DNA of 64,000 nt from Streptomyces sp. H39-S7. Its GTDB lineage: Bacteria > Actinomycetota > Actinomycetes > Streptomycetales > Streptomycetaceae. Each line of letters opens with the position of its first letter. Position 1 is the stretch's first letter. The position numbers and the translations under genes were made by a program. The notes under the pieces are model-generated. The model was not told the DNA's origin and did no database searches. It was given only the letters and a program-made list of their open reading frames with translations. This document shows, piece after piece, positions 7,263 to 15,572 of this stretch. The stretch lies in the NCBI RefSeq assembly GCF_027158205.1, contig NZ_JAPVLU010000012.1, forward strand, positions 66,864-130,863, read 5' to 3'.

Positions 7263-8408
7263 TCAGGCGCCGGGGACCGTGCGGTGGATCTGCTGGAGGA
7301 ACGTGGCGTTGTCGGGCGACTGCCGCATCCGGTCGAGCAGGACTTCGAGGGTCTGCTGGGTGTCCCTGGACTGCAGGGCCCGGCGCAGGCCGCGCACGGC
7401 CGCCAGTTCGGCGGCGGGCAGCAGCAGCTCCTCGCGCCGGGTGCCGGATGGGGTCACGTCGATGGCCGGAAAGATGCGCTTCTCGGCGAGCGAGCGGTCC
7501 AGCCGCAGTTCCATGTTGCCGGTGCCCTTCAACTCCTCGAAGAAGTAGTCGTCGGCACGGGAACCGGTGTCGACGAGGGCGGTCGCGAGGATGGTCAGAG
7601 AACCGCCCTCCTCGGCGCAGCGCGCGGCGCCGAAGAGCCGCTTGGGCGCCTGCACCGCGGCGGAGTCGACGCCGCCGCTCAGGGTGCGGCCGTTGCCGGG
7701 CGCCACGTTGTTGTGGGCGCGGCACAGCCGGGTGATGGAGTCGAGGAGTATCACCACGTCCTGGCCGAGCTCGACGAGGCGCTTGGCGCGCTCGACGGCC
7801 AGTTCGGCGAGGGCGATGTGCTCCTTGGCCGGGCGGTCGAACGTCGAGGCGAGCACCTCGCCGCGCACCGAGCGGCGCATGTCGGTGACCTCCTCGGGGC
7901 GTTCGTCCAGGAGGACGACCATGAGGTGGACATCGGGGTGGTTGACGGCGACGGCGTTGGCCAGGCTCTGCAGGAGCAGGGTCTTGCCGGTCTTGGGCGG
8001 AGCCACGATGAGTCCGCGCTGGCCCTTGCCGACCGGCGCGACGAGGTCGACGAGCCGGGTGGTGAGGGCGCCGGGCGAGGTCTCCAGCCGCAGTCGTGCC
8101 CGCGGGTGGACGGGGGTGAGGTCACCGAAGTGCGGGCGGACGCCCGGAGCGCCGGCCTCGCGGCCGTTGATCCGCTCGACACCGCCGAGGGCACGCGGCC
8201 GCTCGGTGGTGCCTTCGACGAGGTCGCCCTTGCGCAGGCCGTACTTGCGGATCTGAGCCGCTGTCACCTGCGGGTCGTCGGGCTTCGGGTGGTAGCCGCC
8301 GGTGCGCAGGAAGCCCTGGCCGCCGACGATGTCGAGGACGCCGGTGACCGGCGTGGGGACGGTGGAGCGGGTGGTTCTGACAGGGGGGTGTTCGAGTGTG
8401 GTGGTCAT
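7263..8408 (-). CDS. Compact Rho transcription-termination factor paralogue
   Basis: A 381-residue Rho family protein; the ATG at 8408 (MTTTLEHPP) has AAAGGA 7 nt upstream. It has a short cold-shock-like RNA-binding domain (about 22-75: [17 protein letters not shown], then [11 protein letters not shown]) and a full RecA-type motor. The motor has P-loop [22 protein letters not shown], Walker [13 protein letters not shown], and [19 protein letters not shown] for the RNA loops. The N-terminal helix bundle and the long Asp/Arg/Gly-rich insertion of the housekeeping actinobacterial Rho (usually 600 residues or more) are absent. It is therefore probably a second Rho, with the main rho elsewhere. 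It lies directly upstream of the exporter operon without a clear terminator between. It could be a Rho-inhibitor-tolerant copy or a specialised terminator; both are inference. The 273 bp between it and the carboxypeptidase hold no gene that I can support. Confidence 0.88.
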   Translation of the reverse strand: MTTTLEHPPVRTTRSTVPTPVTGVLDIVGGQGFLRTGGYHPKPDDPQVTAAQIRKYGLRKGDLVEGTTERPRALGGVERINGREAGAPGVRPHFGDLTPVHPRARLRLETSPGALTTRLVDLVAPVGKGQRGLIVAPPKTGKTLLLQSLANAVAVNHPDVHLMVVLLDERPEEVTDMRRSVRGEVLASTFDRPAKEHIALAELAVERAKRLVELGQDVVILLDSITRLCRAHNNVAPGNGRTLSGGVDSAAVQAPKRLFGAARCAEEGGSLTILATALVDTGSRADDYFFEELKGTGNMELRLDRSLAEKRIFPAIDVTPSGTRREELLLPAAELAAVRGLRRALQSRDTQQTLEVLLDRMRQSPDNATFLQQIHRTVPGA

Positions 8409-8681
8409 GCTGGGTCCTTTCACGGACATACCAGATAAGGTCCCGGCGGGGGCTTGGAGCAAGGGGCGGACGTGTCACGCACCACTGGCTTGCCGACCCG
8501 CGAGGGGAGGAAGGGGATTCACTGCCGGGCGGCCGGTCCCGAAGGACGGAATTACGCCACGGTGAGAGGTGGAACAAGCACCGGCGCCGAAAGCGGCGTA
8601 CTCAAGTGCTGTTCGCACTGTAGCACGCCGCTTCGTGTGGTCGGGGAAATCCGGTGGAAAGGCCGTCGGGGAGATCGGGGC

Positions 8682-9911
8682 TCACAGGCCTTCCGGACGT
8701 GGTGAGCTCGAGCGGAGGTTGCGGCGGCGGGCGAAGGCGATGCCGGCGGCCGTCGCCAGGACGCCCGCCGCGCCCGACCAGACCCAGTTGCCCCCCGAGG
8801 TGGAGTGCGCGGCGGTCGCCGCCGTCCCCAGTGCCTCCGGCGCGGAGTCCGGCTGCCGGCGCGGCGCCGAGGCGGGCACGGCGCGGTTGCCGGCGTTCAG
8901 CGTGCCGACGGAGCCGTTCACCCCGGCGGCCTCGAAACCCCACTCCAGCAGGGCGCCGGCCTCCTTGTACACGGCCATGGGGGCGCCGGACCGCGGGTTC
9001 ATCACCGTGACGATCAGGGTGCGGTCGCCCTGCTGGGCGGCGGCGATCAGCGTGTTGCCCGCATTGGTGGTGTAGCCGTTCTTCACCCCGATGAGCCCCG
9101 GGTACCTCCCCACGCCGTCGGCCCCGGTCAGCAGGCGGTTGGTGTTCTGGATCTGGTACGGCGGCACCTCCCGGCCCTTGGAGTCCCTGCCGCCGGGGAA
9201 CAGCGCGGTGGCGGTGGAGGTGAAGCCGGTGAAGTACGGGGTGGCGAGCCCGGCGCGGGCGAAGAGCGCCAGGTCGTAGGCGGACGAGACCTGGCCGGGC
9301 GCGTCGTACCCGTCGGGTGAGACCACCTGGGTGTCGTCGGCGCCGAGCATCTCCGCCTTCGCCTGCATCTGCGAGACCGTCTGCTCCACCGAACCGTTCA
9401 TCCGGGCGAGCACATGGACCGCGTCGTTGCCCGAGCTGAGGAACACCCCGCGCCACAGGTCGGCCACCGTGTACGGCTGGCCCGCCTGCACGCCGACCTT
9501 GCTGCTGCCCGCCCCGACACCGGACAGCTCCTCCTCGGTCACGGTGTGGACGGTCTCCTGCGCGAAGCGGGGCAGGACGGTGACGGCGAAAAGCGTCTTG
9601 AGGGTGCTGGCCGGCGGCAGCGGGCGGTGCGCGTTCTTGGCCGCGAGCACCTGACCCGTACGCGCGTCGGCGACGAGCCAGGACAGCGCCGACAGGCCCG
9701 CGGGCAGATCGGGCGAGCCGGACTTCGGCAGGACGAGCACTCCCGGCCGCCCCAGCGCCGCGCCGCCGACGGCGGTGCGGCCGGGCGCGTTGGCCGCGTC
9801 CCCGTCGGCGAACGCCGTGGCGCCCGCGCAGCTCACGGTCAGGCAGACGGCGGTGAGCACCGCCGCACGGGACCAGGGGGACGGGGTGCGGCCCGGGCCG
9901 AAAACAGTCAT
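8682..9911 (-). CDS. D-alanyl-D-alanine carboxypeptidase (S11, PBP5/DacA type)
   Basis: A 409-residue exported penicillin-binding protein. A signal sequence (about 12-36) is followed by the serine peptidase domain with active-site S102-T-L-K105, S160-G-N162 and K277-N-G279. The third box is usually KTG; the KNG form found here is a mild deviation. The C-terminal tail (from about 360) has a Pro/Ser-rich linker, one hydrophobic helix (WSGAAGVLATAAGIAF) and an Arg-rich end, which would anchor it to the membrane. It trims the terminal D-Ala of peptidoglycan stem peptides. Start MTVFGPG at 9911 was preferred because the signal peptide begins there; an ATG 51 bp upstream is in frame. Neither has a good ribosome site. 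Confidence 0.9.
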   Translation of the reverse strand: MTVFGPGRTPSPWSRAAVLTAVCLTVSCAGATAFADGDAANAPGRTAVGGAALGRPGVLVLPKSGSPDLPAGLSALSWLVADARTGQVLAAKNAHRPLPPASTLKTLFAVTVLPRFAQETVHTVTEEELSGVGAGSSKVGVQAGQPYTVADLWRGVFLSSGNDAVHVLARMNGSVEQTVSQMQAKAEMLGADDTQVVSPDGYDAPGQVSSAYDLALFARAGLATPYFTGFTSTATALFPGGRDSKGREVPPYQIQNTNRLLTGADGVGRYPGLIGVKNGYTTNAGNTLIAAAQQGDRTLIVTVMNPRSGAPMAVYKEAGALLEWGFEAAGVNGSVGTLNAGNRAVPASAPRRQPDSAPEALGTAATAAHSTSGGNWVWSGAAGVLATAAGIAFARRRNLRSSSPRPEGL

Positions 9912-10001
9912 GGGATCACGGTAGGAACCCTTCCGCCCGTTCTGCGCGGTGACCTGCTCCATACGGTGGAGCGGGACGCCGGACGGAGGACCCCGTGCGG
10001 G

Positions 10002-10964
10002 TTACGCGCCCTCAGAAACCTGTGCCGGCGGCGGATCCGACCGGGGGCCGGCGACCGAGCGCGCGCTGCGCCCCTTGGCCAGTTCGGCGTTGAAATGCGC
10101 GCCGATGAGCAGCGCGATGTGGGACACCCACAGCCAGACCAGGAAGACGACGGTCCCGGCCAGCGAGCCGTACAGCCGGTTGTAGGTCCCGAAGACGGAG
10201 ACGTAGAGGGCGAACCCCACCGACGAGAGCAGCCACAGCACGACGGCCAGCGCGCCGCCCGCCGCCATCGCGCGCACGGGGCGGAACCTGGCCGGTCCCG
10301 AGCGGAACAGGATCAGGACCAGAACTGTCGCCAGGCACAGCAGCAGCGGCCACTTCAGCGCGTTCCAGCTGGTCACCGCCGCCTCGTCCATACCCAGCAC
10401 CTGCCCGGCACGCCGGGCCAGCTGACCCGTCACCATCAAGGTGACCGCGCTGGACACGAGGAGGGTGAGCAGTACGAGTGCGGTGATGACGATGCGGGGC
10501 GCTGTCCGCCACGCGGGGCGGTGGTCGCTCACGCCGTACATCGAGTGCAGCGCCCGCCGGAAGACGGCGAGGTAGCTGGTGGCGGACCACATCGCCCCCA
10601 CCGTGCCGCTGACGGCCAGGAACCAGGCCGCCGAGTGCTCCTGGGACATGTCCTTCATGGTGCTCGCGACGAGCTGTCGCGACTCGGCCGGTACCACGGC
10701 CGTGACCTGCGCGATCAGATCGGCGGTCGACGAGCTTCCGGCCAGGCCGATCACCGAGACGGTCACCAGCAGGGTGGGGAACAGGGCGAGCATGGAGTAG
10801 TACGTGAGGGCCGCGGCCCGCTCGGAGGCGTCCTGGTCCCACGCCGCGACGAGCGCGCCGCGCAGCGCTGTCAGGATCCGCCGCCGGCGCCCGGCCGTGG
10901 CGGCCTGCGCCGCGGGCTCGCGGCCGGTGGGCCCCAGGGCCAGTACGGCCTGCTCGTCGATCAT
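10002..10964 (-). CDS. YihY/BrkB-family inner-membrane protein
   Basis: A 320-residue polytopic membrane protein. After a cytoplasmic N-terminus (about 1-40) come the family hallmark AAALTYYSMLALFPTLL (about 50-65) and several hydrophobic segments. Near the end, GTYNRLYGSLAGTVVFLVWLW and HIALLIGAHFNAEL are typical of the C-terminal core. Six helices are likely. Family members were once called RNase BN or BrkB; transport or membrane-integrity roles are suspected but not settled. ATG at 10964 has GAGGAG 5 nt upstream. A sigma-B-like promoter lies 100 bp upstream, and the divergent neighbours also have a stress-gene look. Confidence 0.88.
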   Translation of the reverse strand: MIDEQAVLALGPTGREPAAQAATAGRRRRILTALRGALVAAWDQDASERAAALTYYSMLALFPTLLVTVSVIGLAGSSSTADLIAQVTAVVPAESRQLVASTMKDMSQEHSAAWFLAVSGTVGAMWSATSYLAVFRRALHSMYGVSDHRPAWRTAPRIVITALVLLTLLVSSAVTLMVTGQLARRAGQVLGMDEAAVTSWNALKWPLLLCLATVLVLILFRSGPARFRPVRAMAAGGALAVVLWLLSSVGFALYVSVFGTYNRLYGSLAGTVVFLVWLWVSHIALLIGAHFNAELAKGRSARSVAGPRSDPPPAQVSEGA

Positions 10965-11062
10965 TCCGGCTCCTCGGTGGAACGTGCGCGGTGGAACCGT
11001 GTCCGCCGGGACGGTGCCCGGCGAACGGTACGGAGTCGGCGAGGCGCCGATCTGTCGGTCTG

Positions 11063-11087
11063 ATACCCGGGAATGGCCGGTCCAGCC
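11063..11087 (-). promoter_or_regulatory. Candidate sigma-B-type promoter for the BrkB gene
   Basis: Minus strand GGCT (11087-11084), 15 nt, then GGGTAT (11068-11063) fits the Streptomyces stress sigma consensus G-N-N-T, 14-16 nt, G-G-G-T-A-T/C. It faces the BrkB gene about 100 bp away. The motif is short, so chance matches occur in this GC-rich DNA. Confidence 0.5.
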
Positions 11088-11192
11088 GGACTTCGGATCC
11101 CACCGTGCGCGCCGGACCCCCCGGGATTCGGGCGGTTGAAGCGCGCAAGGCGGGCAAGACGCAGGGATGACCGAACAGTTGTAGCCATCGTT

Positions 11193-11220
11193 CGAACCGC
11201 CGGAGTGCTCCGGAGGTTCG
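11193..11220. repeat. 28-bp inverted repeat in the leader of the small membrane protein
   Basis: CGAACC (11193-11198), one mismatch, then CCGGAG, a TG centre, CTCCGG and GGTTCG form a hairpin of two 6-bp perfect blocks. It ends 14 bp before the AAAGGAA ribosome site of the gene at 11247. It could be an operator or an RNA hairpin shielding the ribosome site. Confidence 0.6.
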
Positions 11221-11246
11221 GAAGAAGCTTGGGAAAGGAAGTCCGG

Positions 11247-11432
11247 ATGCTCGCCATCGCCGCGGCTGTCGTCTTTGCGGTCGCCTTCATCATCAACGCG
11301 ACCGAAACCTCGACCGACATCGTATTCGCACCCGGCAGCCTGCAGCTCGTGGGGCTCGTCCTGGTCGCCCTCCACCTGGCGGGACTCGGCTCCGGCTGGT
11401 CCGTCCCCGCCCGCCGCCGGGGCCGCCGCTGA
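11247..11432 (+). CDS. Small membrane protein (61 aa), unknown
   Basis: A 61-residue protein starting MLAIAAAVVFAVAF with AAAGGAAG 5 nt upstream of the ATG. Two hydrophobic segments (about 2-18 and 32-50) are joined by a short polar loop, and the C-terminus is Arg-rich (PARRRGRR), so both ends are probably cytoplasmic. I recall similar tiny proteins being widespread in Streptomyces without an assigned role. It is flanked by sigma-B-like promoters and by a DUF1232 protein, which suggests a stress or envelope role. No function can be assigned from the sequence. Confidence 0.72.
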   Translation: MLAIAAAVVFAVAFIINATETSTDIVFAPGSLQLVGLVLVALHLAGLGSGWSVPARRRGRR

Positions 11433-11462
11433 CCGCGGACAGAAGTTCGACGAACCGCTGAG

Positions 11463-11488
11463 GCGGTCCCGGCCGGCGCAGCGGGTAT
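11463..11488 (+). promoter_or_regulatory. Possible sigma-B-type -10 element (GGGTAT)
   Basis: GGGTAT at 11483-11488 lies 52 bp before the DUF1232 start. The -35 region (GCGGT, 11463-11467) matches G-N-N-T only loosely. It is listed because the same hexamer faces the BrkB gene on the other strand. Confidence 0.35.
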
Positions 11489-11539
11489 CAGACATCACAC
11501 CGCGCGCCCGCCGGGACAGCGCGTCGACTGGAGGACCGG

Positions 11540-11893
11540 ATGAGCGATACCACCTTGCTGTGGACCCTGGCCGCACTGGCCGTCGTGGTCATGCTGGTCA
11601 TCGCCGTACGGCTGGCCGTGCGGCTGGTCCGGGTGCGGCGGCTGCTGGTGGCCGCCCATGTGCCGCTGACCGGGAAGGCGATGTTCTGGGGCGCGATCGC
11701 CTATCTCGTCTGCCCGGTGGACCTGTTGCCCGACCCGATTCTCGTCGACGACATCGGTGTGCTGTGGCTGGCCGTGCGCGCCCTGGAGAGCGCGGCCCGC
11801 CGGGCGGGCATCGGGGTCGGCGACGCGGAAGCGGACCGCCCGCAGACGCCCGGCACGCATGGAACACCGCCGCTGGGGCAGAGGGCGAAGTGA
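11540..11893 (+). CDS. DUF1232 (YkvA-like) membrane protein
   Basis: A 117-residue protein with an N-terminal membrane helix (about 6-28). The DUF1232 core is at about 45-80, seen as AIAYLVCPVDLLPD followed by DDIGVLWLAVRAL, matching the family pattern Y-x-x-x-P-x-D-x-x-P-D. The tail after residue 95 is polar and Pro/Gly-rich. The function of the family is unknown; a role at the membrane during stress is often guessed. It lies between a small membrane protein and an RsbW-like ATPase on the same strand, 39 bp before the latter, so the two are probably co-transcribed. Confidence 0.83.
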   Translation: MSDTTLLWTLAALAVVVMLVIAVRLAVRLVRVRRLLVAAHVPLTGKAMFWGAIAYLVCPVDLLPDPILVDDIGVLWLAVRALESAARRAGIGVGDAEADRPQTPGTHGTPPLGQRAK

Positions 11894-11932
11894 ACGAGCA
11901 GTGACCGCCGAGGCAGAAGGGGCATACCCGAC

Positions 11933-12370
11933 ATGCTGGACGTCCTCACCACAGTGACGGAGCCTCTGCGGAAGTCGATCCGTTACTCGGGCAGAGGCGG
12001 CACCATCGCCGCCGCCCGCGACGCGGCCGCTCTGTTTCTCGACAACCTCACCGCGGACCGCGCCGCCCCCGTACCGGAGGAGCGCGCGCAGGAGGTCCTG
12101 CTGGTCGTGAGCGAGCTGGTGACCAACGCGGGACGCTACGCCCCGGGGCCCTACGAGCTGGAGCTGACCTACTGCGGCGGCGCCGTCGAGGTGACCGTCC
12201 GGGACTCCAGCGCCGAGTTGCCCCGGCGGTTCGAGCCCGACCCCGCGCGGATCGGCGGCCACGGGATGGAGATCGTGGACCGGCTGTGCCGGAAGGTCAC
12301 CGCCGAGCGTGTCGACGGCGGCAAGCGCGTCACCGCCCTCCTGGACGTGGAACGGCGTGACGTGAAGTGA
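11933..12370 (+). CDS. RsbW-like GHKL ATP-binding regulator
   Basis: A 145-residue single-domain HATPase. The N-box reads VVSELVTNAGRYA (about 58-70), the G1 region is VTVRDSS and the G2 region IGGHGMEIVDRLC (about 108-120). There is no kinase dimerisation domain, so this is an anti-sigma or serine-kinase type protein as in the many small streptomycete RsbW/SpoIIAB-like regulators. Such proteins bind ATP and a sigma factor or phosphorylate an anti-anti-sigma partner. No partner gene is adjacent. The sigma-B-like promoter motifs nearby make a link to general stress control attractive but unproven. Confidence 0.88.
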   Translation: MLDVLTTVTEPLRKSIRYSGRGGTIAAARDAAALFLDNLTADRAAPVPEERAQEVLLVVSELVTNAGRYAPGPYELELTYCGGAVEVTVRDSSAELPRRFEPDPARIGGHGMEIVDRLCRKVTAERVDGGKRVTALLDVERRDVK

Positions 12371-12398
12371 CCCGGAGCGGCCGCCCACCTGACGCGGG

Positions 12399-12431
12399 CG
12401 GGCCCGGCCGGCGAGATGCCGACCGGGCCCG
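12399..12431. terminator. Hairpin terminator between convergent genes
   Basis: CGGGCCCGGCCGG (12399-12411) pairs with CCGACCGGGCCCG (12419-12431) with one G-T pair and a 7-nt loop. It lies between the stops of the ATPase (12370) and the glucanase (12449) and can serve both strands. Confidence 0.8.
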
Positions 12432-12448
12432 TCACGCGTTGTGGGAGG

Positions 12449-15331
12449 TCAGGAGGCGTACACCTCGAATTCGGAGAGCTGGCCCGCGGGCCACCCCGTG
12501 TTCGCCGTGAACGTCAGCCGCAGGTAGCGGGTGGTGGTTCCGGCGGGCAGCGTGATGGACGCGCTGTTGCCGCTCGCCGGGTTGAAGGTGTAGCCCGCGG
12601 AGCCCTTCAGGGTGCTCCACGAGGAGTTGTCGGCGCTGCCGAGCACGCTCAGGGTCTGCGTGCGGGTGGCCCAGGCCGACGGCGGCGGGAGCTTGAGCAC
12701 GATCCGGCCGGCCGCGGTCGCCGCGCCCAGGTCGACGGTCACCGACTGCGGGAAGGCGCTGCTCGCACTCTCCCAGTAGCTGGCGGAGTTGCCGTCGTTG
12801 GCGTTGCGGGCCACATAGACGTCACTGGTGCTGGTCGCGCTGATGTTCTTGCCCGCGGCCAGGTTGGTGTTGGCCGGCGGGGTGGTCGGGGGAGTGGTGG
12901 GCGGGGTCGTCGGCGGCGTCGTACCGGTGTGGCGGACCTCCAGCTCGGAGAGCTGGGCGGCCGGCCAGCCGGTGTTGGCCGAGACGGTCACCCGGACGTA
13001 GCGCACGTTCGCGGCGGTGAAGCCCGCCGTGACGGTGTTCCCGGAGCCCTGGTCGAAGGCGTACGCCTTCGGTGCGGCCAGCTGGCTGAAGTCCGTTCCG
13101 TTGGCGGAGCCGAGTACCGCGATGCTCTGCGAGCGCGACTCCCAGCCCGGCGGCAGTTTGAACGTCACGCTGTCGACGCCGGTGGCCGCGCAGAGGTCGA
13201 CGGTCAGCGACTGCGGGAAGGAGCTGTTGTTGCTCTCCCAGTAGCTGCCCGCGTTGCCGTCGACGGCGTTGCCCGCGCTGTAGCCGGCGTTGGCGCTGGT
13301 GGCGGTGACGGGCTTGCCCTGGGCGAGGTTGCCGGTGCCGGGGACACAGGCCGGCGGGGTGGTCGGGGGAGTGGTCGGCGGCGTCGTGGGCGGGGTGGTC
13401 GGCGGGTTCGAGGGGTCCGACGGGATGCCGCCGTTGGTCCAGATCGGTGCGGGCCAGTTGCCGGTGCAGGTGGAACCGGTGTTCCAGCCGGAGTTCCCGC
13501 CGCCGTCGACGATCACGAAGCTCGTGCCGACGCAGTTGTGGATGGGGGTGGCGGCCTGGGCGATGTGCTTGGCCGTGACGTTGGTGAACTTCATGTTGGC
13601 CTGCACCTGGGCCTGGATGGCGTAGGTGCCGGCTCCGTCGATGTTGACGTTGGTGAAGTTGACCCCGGTGACGCCGCCCTCGATCGTCTGGATGGCCTCG
13701 TAGGAGCTGTCCAGGATGTCGGTGTCGGTGATGTTGATGACCGCGCCGGTGATGGCCTCGTTCAGCCCGTCGAACCAGATCGCGCCGACTCCGAAGTTCC
13801 AGTTGAAGTCGCTGTTGCCGGTCCTGATCAGGGTGTTGCGGGCCGCGGTGATGGTGCCCGCGACGGCGGTGCCGTTGCCCGAGGTGACCCCGGGGTAGCG
13901 GTTGGCGATGTGCAGGCCGCCGCCGTTGGAGATGGTGTCCGCCATCACGTTGTCGGAGATCGTGAAGTTCTTGCCGCCGTACGTGACGATGTTGTTCGCC
14001 AGGATCGGCAGGATCACCGTGTTGTGGGTGAAGGAGTCGCCGACGTTCGCGACCCGCTCCGGCCAGGATGCCAGCCCGTCGTCACCGAGGTTGCGCAGGA
14101 AGGTGTTGGTGACGGTCGAGTTGGTCACCCCGGTGTGGAAGTTCACGCCGTCCGCGGTCTGGTCCAGGATGCGGCTGTTCTTGATGGTGAAGTTGTCCAT
14201 CGGGCCGTCCATCCAGGCACCGACCTTGGTGTGCTGGATCCACAGGTTGTCGACCACGGAGTTGGACATCGCGCCGCCGAGGGCGTTGACCTGGTCGTCG
14301 TCCGAGCGCTCGCGGATGTCGCCGATGATGGCGAAGTCCTTGAGGGTGACGTTGCGGCTCGGCCCGTTGGCCTCGTGCGGCCGCACCCCGCCGGTGTAGC
14401 CGCCACCGGGGACGTACTTGCCGTAGATGCCCGCGGCGCGGTTGCGGTTCACCGGGTCGCGCCCGCCGAGCACGCTGTACCAGGGTCCCGCGCCGGCCAG
14501 GGTGACCCCGTCGACGACGACATGGTCGAAGAGGGTGAAGTTGCCCTGCGGGATGTAGACGGTCTTGCCCTGCGCCTGGCCGGCGTTGACCGCGGCCTGG
14601 AACTTGGCCGTGGAGTCGGCGGCGCCGGTCGGGTCCGCGCCGAAGTCGGCGACCACGTCGAGCGCGCCGGCCGGCTTGGCTATCGGGGCCGCGACCTGCT
14701 CGAAGTCGGCCAGGTCGATGGTGAAGGTGGGGGAGGCGGCGGTCGAGGCCACCTGTAGCCGGATCTTCGTCCCGGCCGGCAGCGTCGAGCCGAGCAGGGT
14801 CCGGGTCTCGTCGTAGAAGTGGTGCGGGTTGGTGTCGCCGGGGTTGTTGTTGAACGGGTAGCCGCCGTAATACCAGCTGTACTTGGAGGTCACCGGCACG
14901 CTCTTCAGCGTGGAGCCGTTGACCTGCAGGTCGATGGACGCGTCACGTCCGGTGCCGTTCGACGTGTCCGGCAGGCTGTAGCGGAACGACATGGCGTTCG
15001 CCGGGGCGGTCAGCGTGAACTCGACGTACTGCCCGGCCGCGTTCAGCGTGACGGCCTGCCGGCCCTGCGCCTCGGACGGCAGCTTGCCGTAGAGCCGGTC
15101 CGGCCCGATCACCGTGCCGTTGGTGGCCGCGTACTCCGCCTCCTGCTCCTTGAACGGCACGACCGCGCCGCGGTTCGGAACGTTCAGGGGGGACAGTGCG
15201 GGGACGCCCGCCGCGTGCGCGGCGGGCGCGGTGGCGAGGCCCACCCCGGTCAGCGCGGCGGCCGCGCTGACGACGAGGGAGACGATCGCGGTGGTACTGC
15301 GCCGGAGGCGGGGACTTGGGGGTGCATGCAT
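12449..15331 (-). CDS. Secreted GH87-type alpha-1,3-glucanase with two discoidin domains
   Basis: A 960-residue exported enzyme. Signal peptide 1-41 (ends AAHAAG); a CBM35-like beta-sandwich at about 50-215; a right-handed beta-helix catalytic domain at about 225-650. Two F5/8-type (discoidin) domains at about 680-805 and 832-960 are each preceded by a (TTPP)n linker. The helix contains DGVNF (D394) and GDDGLASW (D417, D418), the acidic trio expected in GH87 mutanase/mycodextranase. The conserved text LWIQHTKVG and LPILANNIV also matches that family as I remember it. It would digest alpha-1,3-glucan such as fungal cell-wall glucan. The start could also be the GTG one codon earlier; AAGGA lies 9-12 nt upstream. 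A CGCAATATTGCG palindrome lies 139 bp upstream. Confidence 0.82.
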   Translation of the reverse strand: MHAPPSPRLRRSTTAIVSLVVSAAAALTGVGLATAPAAHAAGVPALSPLNVPNRGAVVPFKEQEAEYAATNGTVIGPDRLYGKLPSEAQGRQAVTLNAAGQYVEFTLTAPANAMSFRYSLPDTSNGTGRDASIDLQVNGSTLKSVPVTSKYSWYYGGYPFNNNPGDTNPHHFYDETRTLLGSTLPAGTKIRLQVASTAASPTFTIDLADFEQVAAPIAKPAGALDVVADFGADPTGAADSTAKFQAAVNAGQAQGKTVYIPQGNFTLFDHVVVDGVTLAGAGPWYSVLGGRDPVNRNRAAGIYGKYVPGGGYTGGVRPHEANGPSRNVTLKDFAIIGDIRERSDDDQVNALGGAMSNSVVDNLWIQHTKVGAWMDGPMDNFTIKNSRILDQTADGVNFHTGVTNSTVTNTFLRNLGDDGLASWPERVANVGDSFTHNTVILPILANNIVTYGGKNFTISDNVMADTISNGGGLHIANRYPGVTSGNGTAVAGTITAARNTLIRTGNSDFNWNFGVGAIWFDGLNEAITGAVINITDTDILDSSYEAIQTIEGGVTGVNFTNVNIDGAGTYAIQAQVQANMKFTNVTAKHIAQAATPIHNCVGTSFVIVDGGGNSGWNTGSTCTGNWPAPIWTNGGIPSDPSNPPTTPPTTPPTTPPTTPPACVPGTGNLAQGKPVTATSANAGYSAGNAVDGNAGSYWESNNSSFPQSLTVDLCAATGVDSVTFKLPPGWESRSQSIAVLGSANGTDFSQLAAPKAYAFDQGSGNTVTAGFTAANVRYVRVTVSANTGWPAAQLSELEVRHTGTTPPTTPPTTPPTTPPANTNLAAGKNISATSTSDVYVARNANDGNSASYWESASSAFPQSVTVDLGAATAAGRIVLKLPPPSAWATRTQTLSVLGSADNSSWSTLKGSAGYTFNPASGNSASITLPAGTTTRYLRLTFTANTGWPAGQLSEFEVYAS
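12876..12925 (-). repeat. Thr-Pro linker repeat (TTPP)n, copy 1
   Basis: A short tandem 12-bp-type repeat encoding TTPP units links the two discoidin domains. A similar run at about 13352-13406 links the catalytic domain to the first discoidin domain. These are coding linkers, but such repeats can recombine and change domain number. Confidence 0.75.
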
Positions 15332-15469
15332 CACAGAGGCACGTCCTTGCAGGTCGAAGGTGGGGGGCGAGCGGCGCACGTTGCGGTCGCGCTGCGGGCG
15401 TGTGTCGTGGGGGTTTCGGCCGGGCGTGGGAGAGACTACGAGCACCCCTGCAGCAAGTCCATAAGTCTG

Positions 15470-15481
15470 CGCAATATTGCG
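15470..15481. promoter_or_regulatory. Candidate operator upstream of the glucanase
   Basis: CGCAATATTGCG is a perfect 12-bp palindrome in a locally AT-rich stretch, 139 bp upstream of the glucanase start. The centre resembles LacI-family sugar-repressor sites. The 241 bp between the glucanase and the next gene hold no coding region. Confidence 0.4.
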
Positions 15482-15572
15482 ACGATCAGATGCAAAGACG
15501 AGCTTGAGTCAGGGCACAAAGGGGCGTTGATGCCTGAGGCAAGGGAGAAGAGGGGTAACGGCCGGCGCTGCT

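Noticed and set aside
7263-7725. Possible N-terminal extension of the first MFS exporter
   Set aside because: The extension is Arg-rich, overlaps the rho paralogue antiparallel-free frame and the operators, and lies upstream of the promoter.
1146-8408. A bicyclomycin-type biosynthetic cluster (Rho copy, exporter, 2OG oxygenase together)
   Set aside because: There is no cyclodipeptide synthase, no P450 and only one oxygenase, so the core of such a cluster is absent. Only the tolerance idea for Rho is kept.
9819-9827. Lipoprotein signal in the D-Ala-D-Ala carboxypeptidase (VSC)
   Set aside because: The -3 position is Thr rather than Leu, Val or Ile, and the protein has a C-terminal membrane anchor instead.
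12876-13406. Thr-Pro repeats as CRISPR or a mobile element
   Set aside because: They are short in-frame TTPP linkers between protein domains with no unique spacers.
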